Shown: positions 26,726 through 36,308 of the stretch, one piece after another | How the letters are laid out: every line of letters starts with the position of its first letter | Position numbering within the stretch: the stretch's first letter is position 1 | Assembly (NCBI RefSeq): GCF_035917235.1 | Contig: NZ_CP108424.1 | Span: 186,001 to 250,000, forward strand | DNA: 64,000 nucleotides | Direction of reading: 5' to 3' | Source: Streptomyces sp. NBC_01294 | Lineage (GTDB): Bacteria; Actinomycetota; Actinomycetes; Streptomycetales; Streptomycetaceae | Position numbers and translations under genes: made by a program | The notes under the pieces: generated by a model | Told to the model about the DNA's origin: nothing | Seen by the model: the letters and a program-made list of their open reading frames with translations, nothing else | Databases searched by the model: none

Positions 26726-28301
26726 GGCGGTTACCTTACTCTCCTCAGTCGCTATGGCAAGAAACATACGCGGGTGTTTTGCCCGATCTGTTGCGATCAT
26801 GGCGGTCGTCCTGAGTCAACTGGTGGCGCGTCTCGGGCAACCCCTCGGCGATATATGCCCCTGCGCCTCACGCCTCCTGGCTCATCGGCCCGGCCCCTAC
26901 CAACCCTCGATCTACGAGGGCAGTACAGAGTTGGATGCCGGGGGCGCCGAGGTCAGCATGCTGGCTGTGCCGCGGAAAGGGCCTGCTGAGGCGATGCCGG
27001 CCGGCTGCGAGGCGGGGGAGTCAGTGGGCGCGTTTCCGTCATTGAGCACAGCCCCACCCCCAGCCGATGCTGGGCGGCGACGGGCGCAACAGACATCGGC
27101 CCGTCCTGGGTTGTAGCCACCTGAACGCGGTTGGACCTCGAGCCCGTATGTGGTGGCGGCCCTGAAGCCCTTCCGGCTGCCGCGGCGCGGCAGCCGGGGT
27201 ATTGGATCAACCACGCGCTGGACAAAATTTCGAAGAGCTGATTCTTGCGCCGACAGCTCTCTCATCCCGTAGCGAGCGACTCGGACCAGCCGCTGAGCGC
27301 GAATCGTATTTTCGCGATGAACAGGTCAAAAGCGACCCGCAGAACGGGGGCATAGGCCGCCGAACTCGCTGCCCCCCATAGGAAGAGGCCTCGGAGCGAC
27401 TGAGAGGCCGTCAGCAGGCCTTACACGGCCTTTGGGTCGGGGAGCGAGACCTAAAATCGGCGCAACTGCCGCCCACAAGAGGCCTGCCGCGGCTAAGACG
27501 ACGTTCATCCAAGCCACCCGATGCAGGCGGCCTCAGCGGAGCGGCCACGACAAGAGGACGGACCGCGTGTTCACAGACCGGGACCACTGACAGCCATCCC
27601 AGCGGCTGCTCCGTGTGCGGTCTGCTTGTACGGATCTCCTCGAACGGCGGCGGTAGCTGGCGGCGGGCTTGTAGTGTGAATGCCAAGGGGTGGCCGGCCG
27701 CCCTGACGCCTTCGGGCCAAGGTTCTTCGAATCGCCGGACCAACGTCCCTCAACAACACGGTTGGGGGACGTTGTGCGGTACGGGACAGGTCTGGCGGGG
27801 CGCGGGCAGAGACGGACCAGGAGCGTTCGGTTCGGCTACTGTCGCCGCTGACCGACCTTCCGCAGATTGCGAGCGTATTTTCTCGGCGCGGACGCCATGT
27901 CGGCGTGTGTGGGTTCAGAGGGACGGCGTATCCATCGGTCCTCGGGACAGAAGCCGAGCGCATGCCCCAAGCGTTTCCCCGTGATCATCTGCTTAGTGGC
28001 TCCGACAGCAGGGAAACGTGATTCGGCCAGAACACTTCGCGGTGCCCCGGCTTGGTGCCTGCCATCCAGCCGCACTGGCATGGGTGAGGACAGCTTCAGC
28101 TCGACGCATACACGGTCGAGTTCTGGCCATAAGAGCGTTGTCGCTCTGCGCTGCGATTCGCCCCCTGCCGGTTCACTCGATCTGATGGCCATGGCGACCG
28201 GGGGGTACCAGCCAGGGAGAGTCTTCCGTACGGTCGCGCTCAGCCCGCCCTCATCCGGGTGGAGTGGTGGGCGAGCCGGATCGGGGAGAGGACGGCAGAC
28301 A
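26726..28301. other. Long intergenic region upstream of parA
   Basis: About 1.5 kb with no confident gene. It holds the parA promoter side (with AGTCGCT at 26747-26753) and a strong hairpin at 27741-27774. A leftward frame at 27836-28192 (LLWPELDRVCVELKLSSPMP) is the least unlikely coding stretch but has weak codon bias. The region could hold replication or incompatibility determinants. Confidence 0.45.
27741..27774. terminator. Hairpin, possible terminator
   Basis: CAACGTCCCTCAAC pairs with GTTGGGGGACGTTG (one T-G wobble) around a 6-base loop. No gene end is obvious on either side, so it could also belong to a structured RNA. Confidence 0.45.
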
Positions 28302-28610
28302 TTGGGCAGGGATCAAGGCTGGGGGGAACGGGCCAAGTGCCGGACCGCCGACCCGGAGGAGCTGTTCGTCGAGGGAGCCGCCCAGGCACGAGCGAAGGAG
28401 CTCTGCTCAGGGTGCCAGGTGCGCACAGAATGCCTGGCCCACTCGCTTGACCACCGAGTGGAGTTTGGGGTTTGGGGAGGCATGACCGAGCGTGAGCGGC
28501 GCGCGCTTCTGAAGCGAAGGCCGACGGTCACCTCCTGGCAGCGGTTGCTCGAGGCCGCCCGCAGCGAGTACGAGGACACCTCTCAGGTCGGGCCGGCGGC
28601 GGCCAGCTGA
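28302..28610 (+). CDS. WhiB-like (Wbl) Fe-S regulator
   Basis: About 102 residues carrying the Wbl signature: AKCRTADPEELFVEG with the first Cys, KELCSGCQVRTECLAHSLD with the other three in C-x2-C-x5-C, and the G-V-W-G-G turn (EFGVWGGMTERERRALLKR) followed by a basic helix. These four Cys bind a 4Fe-4S cluster and the basic part contacts DNA or sigma factor. TTG 28302 fits the family length and has GAGAGGA upstream; ATG 28191 or 28185 would add an Arg/Ser-rich extension. Plasmid-borne Wbl genes are common in Streptomyces. Confidence 0.85.
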   Translation: MGRDQGWGERAKCRTADPEELFVEGAAQARAKELCSGCQVRTECLAHSLDHRVEFGVWGGMTERERRALLKRRPTVTSWQRLLEAARSEYEDTSQVGPAAAS

Positions 28611-29782
28611 GCTGAGTGATACCTCCGGCTCCTGCAGAGTGGGACAGTCCATGTCCAGGTAGTACGCGCCGGCTTGAGCGTCAGCGAAGAGCCGACGCCA
28701 TCGGGGGCCGGGTACGCACTGTTGAGCAGGTATCCCCGTGTTTGTGGTGGAGAAACGGATTTTCGCTGTTCAAGGCCTCTTGCCCAGGGTCGGTAGCTCC
28801 TCAGCCCTGGCGGGCTTGCGGTGCCCCGCCGGGGTGGCGGGGCACCGTTGGCGGCTGCGGGCCGGCTTTGCTTCGAAAAGTGGAAGCGTGGCTGAGGTCG
28901 GTGGTGGTGCGGGTAGCCGCTGATCGTGGTTGTGTGACGCACCCGCCGTTGGGGCTGGCTTTCGGTGGTGCCAGTAGAGAAGGACCGGATGGAGAACCCA
29001 AGCGGGGAACCCGAGGAATTGAGCTGTTCGCTCCGCCACAACCCTCGCCAGGCCCACGGGTTGCCTGGGCTAGGTCCGGCTCAGGTTGTGGGCTGCCTCG
29101 CTGAGTGGGTAGGCGTGCGGTGGGGGCAGCTTCCCTGGGGCTTTCAGGGGGAGGCAGGCGCTGGCTGCTGTGTCACCGGCTGCAAGGTGGGGCCGAGGTT
29201 TGATGCCGTCACCGTGGAGGGAGTTCCTGTCAGTAATGGCCGGGCGGTTGATTTCCAGTTGGAAGGAGGGCAGTTGCTACTGACGGAAGGTCATAGACGT
29301 GGCTCACGCCACGCCTTGGAACTGCAGGACCGTGTGTTGCTCTTGAGTAAGAGCGCTCCGCTTTTGCACGCTTCTGACCTGCGCTTTTATGTGAAGTGGC
29401 GTGTCGTCAGCAGCACATTTTGATCCTTGAAGTGTGTACGAAGCCAGCACACTCGGGGCGAAAGTCAAGCAGTCGTTGATATTTGGGGAAGACTGTCTCG
29501 CTCGGGATCATCGCAGGTCAGGACGCCGAGGGTAGAGGCGGATGCGCCTGCTGGCGTCCATTGCGGACGTTCGGAATGTGCCGCCATGACGGCACATGAA
29601 CTCAAGTAGCCGTGGACTTTTGATGCCAGCTGGCATCAAAACTAAAACCCTCGTGGATTTTTGGTACATCTGGCGAGCTTGGCGGCTGCCAGAGTCTCTC
29701 CTCGGCGCGCCGACGCACCAAAAGACAAGCCCACGTTGATTTTCTCGATAGTCTCGGACCGCCTGAGTAACAAGGAGGTCCT
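28611..29782. other. Intergenic region upstream of the replication genes
   Basis: About 1.2 kb without a supported gene. Codon bias is weak in every frame. Near 29370 the sequence TGACCTGCGCTTTTATG resembles the core found in the iteron units. The last 170 bp carry the 29618 palindrome and a related half-site, next to the replication gene at 29783. Confidence 0.45.
29618..29641. promoter_or_regulatory. 24-bp perfect palindromic operator
   Basis: TTTTGATGCCAG and its exact complement, 142 bp upstream of the winged-helix gene at 29783. The flanking GTGGACTTTTG is echoed at about 29650 as GTGGATTTTTGGTACATC, a degenerate second copy. This suggests a two-site operator for autoregulation of the replication genes. 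Confidence 0.6.
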
Positions 29783-30487
29783 GTGACATCTGATCCGCCC
29801 GCTCGTCGTCGACAGCGCGGGCCACGGCCAGTTCCCCCTCCCGCCGCGGCAGCGAACGACGCCGAATACGGAGACATCCTGGCCGTCCTCGGCCGGCAAC
29901 TCGGTGAGAAGGTCTCCGAGGCCGCCGACCCCCGCGGCCGCCGCAAGCTCAAGGGCATCCACTTCGAGTACGCGGCTGACCCCCGCGCCGTCCACGACAT
30001 GGCGGGCGACGCCGGCTACAGCCTGGCCAGCAACTGGTTCACACAACTGCTGGCACAGCTCGCCGTCGCCAACAGCATCACCAAGTCCCAGCTGTGCGTC
30101 TTCCTCTACGTCGCGGGCGGTCAGGTACCGGGCACCGGCATCACCCAGTACACACAGCAGGAAATCACCGACGGACTGAACAAGATCGCCGCCCAGAAAG
30201 GCGGCAAGATGACGTCACGCTCCACCGTGAACCGCGCCGTCCAGGCACTCTGCGGCTACAACTGGGTGGAAAAGGCCGGCAACGGCCGGATCCAGATCAA
30301 CGTCCGCCTCTGGTTCCAGGGCAACAGCACGTCCCAGCAGGAGGTCCTGGCCGAGATCGCCGAACGACACGACCGTGACCCCGACGCGTTCCCATACGCT
30401 GTCGGGCCGGAAGGCGCCCGTCAGGAGGAGCTGGACCTCGACTTTGGGTCCGGCTCCGGATTCCGGGGAAGGAAACGCACAGGGTGA
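29783..30487 (+). CDS. Winged-helix replication-associated protein
   Basis: A 234-residue protein that starts at GTG 29783 with AAGGAGG just upstream. After a basic Pro-rich N-terminus, a conserved core includes GYSLASNWFTQLLAQLAVAN, SQLCVFLYVAGGQVPGTGIT, TQQEITDGLNKIAAQKGGKM and SRSTVNRAVQALCGYNWVEK. This is a winged-helix pattern like those of plasmid replication initiators or RepL-like proteins. The C-terminus is acidic then basic (EELDLDFGSGSG-RGRKRTG). A second winged-helix gene follows 51 bp later. I infer a role in replication or copy control. Confidence 0.65.
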   Translation: MTSDPPARRRQRGPRPVPPPAAAANDAEYGDILAVLGRQLGEKVSEAADPRGRRKLKGIHFEYAADPRAVHDMAGDAGYSLASNWFTQLLAQLAVANSITKSQLCVFLYVAGGQVPGTGITQYTQQEITDGLNKIAAQKGGKMTSRSTVNRAVQALCGYNWVEKAGNGRIQINVRLWFQGNSTSQQEVLAEIAERHDRDPDAFPYAVGPEGARQEELDLDFGSGSGFRGRKRTG

Positions 30488-30538
30488 TAGCGCTGCCAGG
30501 CCCGCTCACGGGCGACCGCTCACGAGGAAGGCCATCCC

Positions 30539-30955
30539 ATGGCTAACGTCATGTCTCCGATCGTCGCGGAGCGTATCTGGGCCCTGCCCCTGTCAGGGTC
30601 CGCCGTCAAGTTCCTCCAGTATCTCGTCTCCCGCAGCGACTTCGGGGGACAGCTGCCGGTACGTCAGAAGGACATGGCTGCCGAGTACGGCGTCACACCC
30701 CAGGCCGTCAGTGGACTCATGGCCCCCCTCTGTGACCTGAACATCGTCCTCAGGCCGCGAACCGAGGAGCGGAACGGCAACTCATACCGCCTCCATCCTC
30801 TCGCGGCGAAGTACGAGAGCCACGACGCCATGGAGGCTGCGTTCCGGGACACCCTCGTCCGCATCCAGACCGGGGACCTGCCCAACCTGAAGCTCCCCAC
30901 CTACCATCAGGCGCCGCCCGCCCCTACGGGCCGGCCGAAGCTGCAGGTCGCCTGA
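30539..30955 (+). CDS. Winged-helix protein, RepL/MarR-like
   Basis: A 138-residue DNA-binding protein. VAERIWALPLSGSAVKFLQY is followed by the HTH PVRQKDMAAEYGVTPQAVSG, and LMAPLCDLNIVLRPRTEERN then YRLHPLAAKYESHDAM form the wing. The layout matches firmicute and actinobacterial RepL-like replication proteins or MarR-like regulators. It starts at ATG 30539 (MANVMSPIV) with GAGGAAGG upstream. It ends just before a strong terminator and is probably co-transcribed with 29783-30487. Confidence 0.7.
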   Translation: MANVMSPIVAERIWALPLSGSAVKFLQYLVSRSDFGGQLPVRQKDMAAEYGVTPQAVSGLMAPLCDLNIVLRPRTEERNGNSYRLHPLAAKYESHDAMEAAFRDTLVRIQTGDLPNLKLPTYHQAPPAPTGRPKLQVA

Positions 30956-30974
30956 CCGCCCGAGCCGTACATGA

Positions 30975-31008
30975 CAGAAGGCCCTCCACCACGGTGGAGG
31001 GCCTTCTG
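30975..31008 (+). terminator. Hairpin terminator after the winged-helix operon
   Basis: CAGAAGGCCCTCCACC pairs perfectly with GGTGGAGGGCCTTCTG around a 2-base centre. Confidence 0.82.
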
Positions 31009-31381
31009 CGCCTGAGTAACAGTTGGTTGCCTCACTATATCTGTCACGCACAGGGTGCGGACGGCTCGACTGCATTGCACCCGGCGCTCGTGTCGGGACC
31101 AGACCCGTGCGTGGGGGAGCCTCCCTGAAGGGCGACTCGGTCAGGTGTCGGGCCACGGTGAGCAGTGCGGAAACTTGCGTCAAGGAGACAAGGGAAGGGC
31201 GATTGCCCGGTGGGGATTCCGGTACTGGCTGAGTCGCTCGAGAAGACGCAGGTCAGGGCCATGGCGTGCTGGGGGAGCGACTGAAGCGACTGAACTTCAG
31301 GCAAATCAGGACTTCCTTGCGTGCAGCTTGGCGGCGGTAGCCTCCGCTGCATGGACCCACGTCCGGTCAGGGTCGGCCCTG
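31009..31381. other. Iteron-bearing intergenic region left of the Tn3 element
   Basis: No gene seen. It contains iteron unit A (31232-31291) and ends at the transposon's left end. By its iteron it belongs to the same origin region as 39428-40050 on the far side of the transposon. Confidence 0.55.
31232..31291. repeat. Iteron unit A
   Basis: AGTCGCT at 31232-31238, then a core like ACGCAGGTCAGG, then the inverted pair AGCGACTGAAGCGACT at 31276-31291. It has the same layout as the units at 39428 and 39639. Confidence 0.75.
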
Positions 31382-31422
31382 TAGTCCTAGCTCGGACACC
31401 AGGGGGCAAGTAACCCCTCGGT
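31382..31422 (+). repeat. Left terminal inverted repeat of the Tn3 element
   Basis: It matches the reverse complement of 38013-38054 with only a few mismatches at the inner end. The inner end GTAAG resembles the conserved TAAG of Tn3-type repeats. Confidence 0.8.
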
Positions 31423-31519
31423 AAGTCCGGAGGGGGTTGTAGCTGCCGTTTCCTGGCGCTGGGGCGCCTCGTTGGGCTGACCGGGTGGACGCCCGAAGGG
31501 TCAACGACAAGGGGCGGGC

Positions 31520-34503
31520 GTGCGACAGGAGTGGTCGCCGGAAGACGTGGTGGCGTGCTGGACGCTGGTGGACGGCGACTGGGACCTGGTGGCGAACAAG
31601 TCCGGCCCGACCAGGCTCGGCTTCTGCCTGATGCTCAAGTTCTTCGAGATCGAAGGACGGTTTCCGGAGTTCATCGAGGAGTTTCCGCAGCCAGCCGTCG
31701 AGTACGTCGCTGCTCTGGTTAAAGTCCCGCCGGCGAAACTCGCGACGTACGACCTGGCGGGCGCGAAGCGGCACCGGAAGCAGATCCGCGAGGCGTTGGG
31801 GTTCCGGCCGTCGACGCTGGCGGATGAGGAACGGCTGACGGAGTGGCTGGCGACTGAGGTCTGCCCGGTCGAGCTGGTCGAGGACCGGCAGCGGGAGGCC
31901 CTGCTGGTGCAGATCGTGTCGAGCGGATCGAGCCGCCGGGTCGTACCCGCGTCGAGAAGGTACTGGTGGCGGCGCGTAACCGGTGGGAGCGCGCGTTCTG
32001 CACCCTGACTATCAAGCGCCTGGGCGAGGTGTGCGCGGGCCGGCTGCTGGCGCTGGTGGCCGAGGGCAACGACGACGGCACCGCGCTGCTGGCCTCTCTG
32101 AAGCGGGACCCGGGTGCGGTGGGGCTGGACTCGCTGCTTACCGAGATCACGAAGCTGAACAGCGTGCGCAAGCTCGGTCTGCCCGAGGGGCTGTTCGCGG
32201 ACTGCTCGGAGAAGCTGGTGGCCGCCTGGCGGTCGAGGGCGATCAAGATGTATCCCTCGGACTTCCGCGACACCAGCGAGGACGTCCGGATCACGCTACT
32301 GGCCGCGTTGTGCTCCTCCCGGCAGGCGGAGATCACGGACGCGCTGGTAGAGCTGCTGATCGCCCTGGTCCACAAGATCAACGCCCGTGCCGAGCGGCGG
32401 GTGGAGAAGCAGTTGACGGCCGAGCTGAAGAAGGTCCGGGGCAAGGAGGGCATCCTCTTCCGTCTCGCGGAGGCCGCGGTCGGCAAGCCGGACGAGATCG
32501 TACGGCGAGCCCTGTTCCCGGTGGTCGGGGAGAAGACCCTGAAGGATCTGGTCGCCGAAGCGAAGGCGGACGAGAAGGTCTTCAAGGCCAAGGTCCGCAC
32601 CACCCTGCGCTCCTCGTACAGCTCGTACTACCGGCAGATCCTGCCGCCGCTGCTGAAGACCCTGGGCTTCAAGTGCAACAACACCGCCTACCGGCCAGTG
32701 ATGGACGCGATGAAGTTGCTGGAGAAGTACGCCGAGGTCGACGGCAAGACCCGCTTCTACGACGCCGACGACGAGGTGGCTATGGACGGCGTCGTGCGCA
32801 AGGACTGGCGCGAGGCGGTCGTCGACGACAAGGGCAGGGTCGAGCGCATCCCCTACGAGCTGTGCGTCCTGGTCGCGCTGCGGGATGCCGTCCGGCGCCG
32901 GGAGATCTACGTCGAGGGCGCGATGCGGTGGCGCAATCCGGAGGACGACCTGCCCGGCGACTTCGAGGCCACCCGGACCGTGCACTACGCCGCGATCCGC
33001 CAGCCCCAGGACCCGAAGGAGTTCATCACCGGCTTGAAGCAGCGGATGACGAATGGCCTGGACCGGCTGTCCGCCGCGCTGGCCGACGGCTCGGCAGGCG
33101 GAGTCAAGGTCACCACCCGCAAGGGCGAGCCGTGGATCACCGTTCCGAAGCTGGAGCCGCTCGACGAGCCCACCGGCCTGGCGGCGCTCAAGGATGAGGT
33201 CGTCCGCCGAGGGGGCGTCCTCGACCTCCTGGACGTGTTGAAGAACGCAGACTTTCTGACCGCCTTCACCGACGAGTTCTCTTCCGTCGCCGCGTATGAA
33301 CGCATCGACCGCGACACCCTCCAGCGCCGCCTCCTGCTCGCGCTCTTCGGGCTCGGCACGAACATGGGCATCCGCGCCATCGTGGCGACCGGCGAGCACG
33401 GCGAGAGCGAGGCCGCGCTGCGGCATGTCCGCCGGCACTTCATCACCGTCGACAACCTCCGTGCGGCCGTGACGAAGCTGGTGAACGCCACCTTCGCCGC
33501 CCGCGACACCGCTTGGTGGGGCCGGGGAAACGCCTGTGCATCGGACTCGAAGAAGTTCGGCTCCTGGTCCAGCAACTTCATGACCGAGTACCACGCCCGG
33601 TACGGCGGCAACGGCGTGATGATCTACTCGCATGTGGAGCGGAAGAACGTCTGTATCTACTCCCAGCTCAAGAGCTGTTCGTCGTCCGAGGTCGCGGCGA
33701 TGATCGAGGGCCTGCTGCGGCACTGCACGGACGCCGAGATCGAGTCCAACTACGTGGACACCCACGGCGCCTCGGTCGTCGGATTCGCGTTCACCGAGCT
33801 GCTCAACTTCCGTCTGCTGCCCCGGCTGAAGAACATCGGCAGCATCCGCCTGTACCGCCCCGACGACGCGCCGCCCGGCTGGCCGGCGCTCGGCGGGTCA
33901 CTGACGCGGCCGATCCGCTGGGAGCTGATCGAGCAGCAGTACGATCAGATGGTCAAGTACGCCACCGCGCTGCGCCTGGGCACTGCCGAGGCCGAGCAGG
34001 TTTTGAGGCGCTTCACTCGCGGCGGTCCCAAGCACCCCACTTACCAGGCCCTCGAAGAACTCGGCCGGGCTGTGCGCACCATCTTCGCCTGCGACTACCT
34101 CGCCAGCCCCGACCTGCGCCGCGAGATCCATGGCGGCCTCCAGGTCGTGGAGAACTGGAACAGTGCGAACACCGTCCTGCACTACGGCAAGGATGGCGCC
34201 CTCACAGGGCCGGACAAGGAGCACGCCGAGACCTCGATGCTCGCGCTGCATCTGCTCCAGTCCGCCTTGGTGCACGTCAATACTCTGCTGCTTCAGCAGG
34301 TCCTCGCCGAACCGGTGTGGGCGAAGAAGCTGTCGGATGAGGACCGGCGCGGGCTGACCGCGCTGTTCTGGTCGAACATCAACCCGTACGGCACCTTCCG
34401 TCTGGAGATGGACAAACGGCTCGACCTCGGGGTGGGGCTCACCGTGCCTCATCCCCGGCTGGCGACGGCCGGAGCAGGCGCCATGAGCCTCCCAAGCCTA
34501 TAG
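31520..34503 (+). pseudogene. tnpA: Tn3-family transposase, frameshifted
   Basis: GTG 31520 opens the DUF4158 N-terminal domain (ARRLGFCLMLKF-like: TRLGFCLMLKFFEIEGRFPE), ending in another frame near 31918. The protein resumes in frame 1 as [20 protein letters not shown] and runs to 34503. The catalytic part is intact: D in [17 protein letters not shown] in [15 protein letters not shown] and E in [16 protein letters not shown]. One small indel near 31910-31925 breaks an otherwise full-length (about 990-residue) TnpA. The last residues (MSLPSL) are encoded by tRNA-like sequence, so the 3' end is also unusual. Confidence 0.85.
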
Positions 34504-34532
34504 CGCGGGCTCGATTCCCGTCATCCGCTCCA
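34483..34532 (+). other. 3' half of a tRNA-Gly(CCC)-like gene, possible attachment-site remnant
   Basis: The segment has the anticodon-loop sequence TCCCAAG, the T arm CGGGCTCGATTCCCG, the acceptor end ATCCGCT and CCA. About 42 of 50 positions fit a Streptomyces tRNA-Gly(CCC) as I remember it. No 5' half is present. The first bases encode the end of the TnpA frame. Such 3' tRNA halves are typical att sites of integrative elements. Confidence 0.6.
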
Positions 34533-34536
34533 TGGC

Positions 34537-34566
34537 AAAGCCCCAGGTCAGCGACCTGGGGCTTTT
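34537..34566 (+). terminator. Intrinsic terminator
   Basis: AAGCCCCAGGTC-AGC-GACCTGGGGCTTTT, a 12-bp stem with a T-run, right after the tRNA-like fragment. Confidence 0.82.
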
Positions 34567-34633
34567 GTGTTGCCTAGACCTCTCAGTGCCGGCTTCGGCG
34601 TCCAGCGCTCGCGCGCGGAAGCGCGCCACACGC

Positions 34634-35125
34634 TCACCTCTGCACTTCGCGGACCCATGCCGTGAGGCCTGTCAGGAATCCCGCCTTCTCGTCGGGCGAC
34701 AGCCCCTCCAGCGCGCGTAGCAGCGGCTCTATCCGCCGAACGATGAAGGCTTCGAGCGGCAGGCGGTGTTCCTCGGCCAAGGACACCAGGACGCGGCGGC
34801 GGTTCGTCTGATCCTCGGCCCGATCCACGATGCCGGCCCGGCTCAGGGCTCCGACCAGTTCGCTGGCGGTGGAGAGTGACACCTGAAGCCGTCGGGCGAT
34901 CTCACTGACGGCCAGCGGCTGTCCGGCCAGCAACTGGGGCAGTACGGCGCCGTGGCGAGGCGTCAGGCCATGCGCCTCCATGACGCCTCGCAAAGGCTCC
35001 GGCATCAGATCCCGTACGGCCGAACCGCGAAAGAAGGGCTCCAACAGTGGTACGAGACCGGCGACTTCAAGCTCATCCGGGGTCGGCTTCCGTGACGTCT
35101 TCCCGGCGTTCTCGCTCTGCGACAT
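34634..35125 (-). CDS. MarR-family transcriptional regulator
   Basis: A 163-residue winged-helix repressor. The core has GLTPRHGAVLPQLLAGQPLA, the HTH LAVSEIARRLQVSLSTASEL, VGALSRAGIVDRAEDQTNRR and the wing RRRVLVSL. ATG 35125 is chosen; upstream residues in the frame are not family-like. It is divergent from the questin-oxidase-like gene at 35184, with a 58-bp gap that holds an inverted repeat at 35152. It probably represses that cassette in response to a small lipophilic ligand, as is usual for MarR proteins next to oxidoreductases. Confidence 0.88.
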   Translation of the reverse strand: MSQSENAGKTSRKPTPDELEVAGLVPLLEPFFRGSAVRDLMPEPLRGVMEAHGLTPRHGAVLPQLLAGQPLAVSEIARRLQVSLSTASELVGALSRAGIVDRAEDQTNRRRVLVSLAEEHRLPLEAFIVRRIEPLLRALEGLSPDEKAGFLTGLTAWVREVQR

Positions 35126-35151
35126 GCTACAAGTGTATATGGTTCTGATAT

Positions 35152-35164
35152 CCAAACTGTTTGG
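35152..35164. promoter_or_regulatory. Candidate MarR operator
   Basis: CCAAAC-T-GTTTGG, a perfect 6-bp dyad with a 1-bp centre, in the AT-rich gap between the divergent genes. TATATGGTT and ATATCC around 35136-35152 may belong to the promoters. Confidence 0.55.
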
Positions 35165-35183
35165 CTTTCCGAAGGGTTCTCTT

Positions 35184-36308
35184 ATGCCGTCGATCAGCTA
35201 CAGCGATGCGCTCAATGGCGCCTTGGAACGCATGGACGACCTGGGGTACGAGCGAGGACAAGGGGTGGATCTCGCCAACCACGGCCCGATGGGCGCCGAG
35301 GCACTCGCCCTGCTCGGACAAGTGGACGAAGTCGCCCGGTGGGTAGGGCGCTACCGGAAGGCGATGGAACACCACGAGCCTCCCGCCGCCCGCTTCGCCC
35401 TGGACCCCGCGGACGAGGCCTCGTGGCGTCCCGCCCTCGGCACCTTCCGGCGGGCCGGGGACTGGGAACGGCTCTTCGTCCGCGAACTGGCCAAGGCGCA
35501 CTGGCGCGAGGTGCTCGTGCGCTGGTGGCCCCGCCTGCTTCCAGGGCTGTTCGCAGGCCTGACCCACGGGGTCATCCGCACCGCGCACGCCGTACGCGGC
35601 CTGTACGCGACCGGCGACAGAAGCACAGCGCTACAGCTGAAGGAACTGGCCCGCGGCCTGGCCTACTGGGCGGCCCGCTACAGCGAACTCCCCGGCCGCC
35701 CGCGACTGCACGGCCCCCATGAGCTGCCCGACGCGGTCGCCACGCTGCCCCGCGTACCGCTCGACGGCCCGATGGGGCCGGGTACCGCCCTCCACCGCCT
35801 GGACACGCTCGCCGAACTCCCCGGCTACGGCGAGTCCTTGGAAACGCTGGCCCCACAGCAGGCACCCCGGCTGCTGAGCGAGATGACGGCCCAGTTCGCC
35901 GATGTCTATCTCGGCCACCCCGAGGTGTACCCCGTCCCGCTGATCCACGGCGTCACGGCCCCCGCCGCCGTCCGCCTCGTACTCCCGCATCTACCGCACG
36001 AGCTGCACGAGCCGACGCTGGCCCGGCTCTGGCAGGTGCAGTCGGCGTTCCTATTCGCCTTCACCTCAGACCGGCGCGACGAGGGCACGGCGGCCTGGCA
36101 GTCGGAGATACCGGATCTGCCACCACTGGACGAGCTGGGCGCCCGCGCCGCCGAGCACGGCGACGAGCACGTCATCAAGTTCACGGAAGCGTGCCTGCGC
36201 GAATACGCCCTGCGGCCCGACCCGCGCTATCCGGCCGCCGCCTTCGCCGCGCAGCGGCGCATCACCCGCCTCGACGCCGGCGGCGGCGTCCGCGGAGCCG
36301 CGTCATGA
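35184..36308 (+). CDS. Questin oxidase-like (DUF4243) protein
   Basis: A 374-residue protein resembling the questin oxidase family, Baeyer-Villiger-type enzymes acting on aromatic polyketides. Marks are DLGYERGQGVDLANHGPMGA at the N-terminus, ARWVGRYRKAMEHHEPPAAR, LLPGLFAGLTHGVIRTAHAV with the conserved His residues, and VPLIHGVTAPAAVRLVLPHL. ATG 35184 follows GAAGGGTTC. It overlaps the next gene as ATGA, forming an oxidase/hydrolase pair under the divergent MarR regulator. The natural substrate cannot be read from sequence; oxidation of an aromatic compound followed by ester hydrolysis is an inference. Confidence 0.82.
   Translation: MPSISYSDALNGALERMDDLGYERGQGVDLANHGPMGAEALALLGQVDEVARWVGRYRKAMEHHEPPAARFALDPADEASWRPALGTFRRAGDWERLFVRELAKAHWREVLVRWWPRLLPGLFAGLTHGVIRTAHAVRGLYATGDRSTALQLKELARGLAYWAARYSELPGRPRLHGPHELPDAVATLPRVPLDGPMGPGTALHRLDTLAELPGYGESLETLAPQQAPRLLSEMTAQFADVYLGHPEVYPVPLIHGVTAPAAVRLVLPHLPHELHEPTLARLWQVQSAFLFAFTSDRRDEGTAAWQSEIPDLPPLDELGARAAEHGDEHVIKFTEACLREYALRPDPRYPAAAFAAQRRITRLDAGGGVRGAAS

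Noticed and set aside
26912..27265. Leftward open frame upstream of parA
   Set aside because: Codon bias is weak, there is no ribosome site and no family resemblance, so it is left as intergenic.
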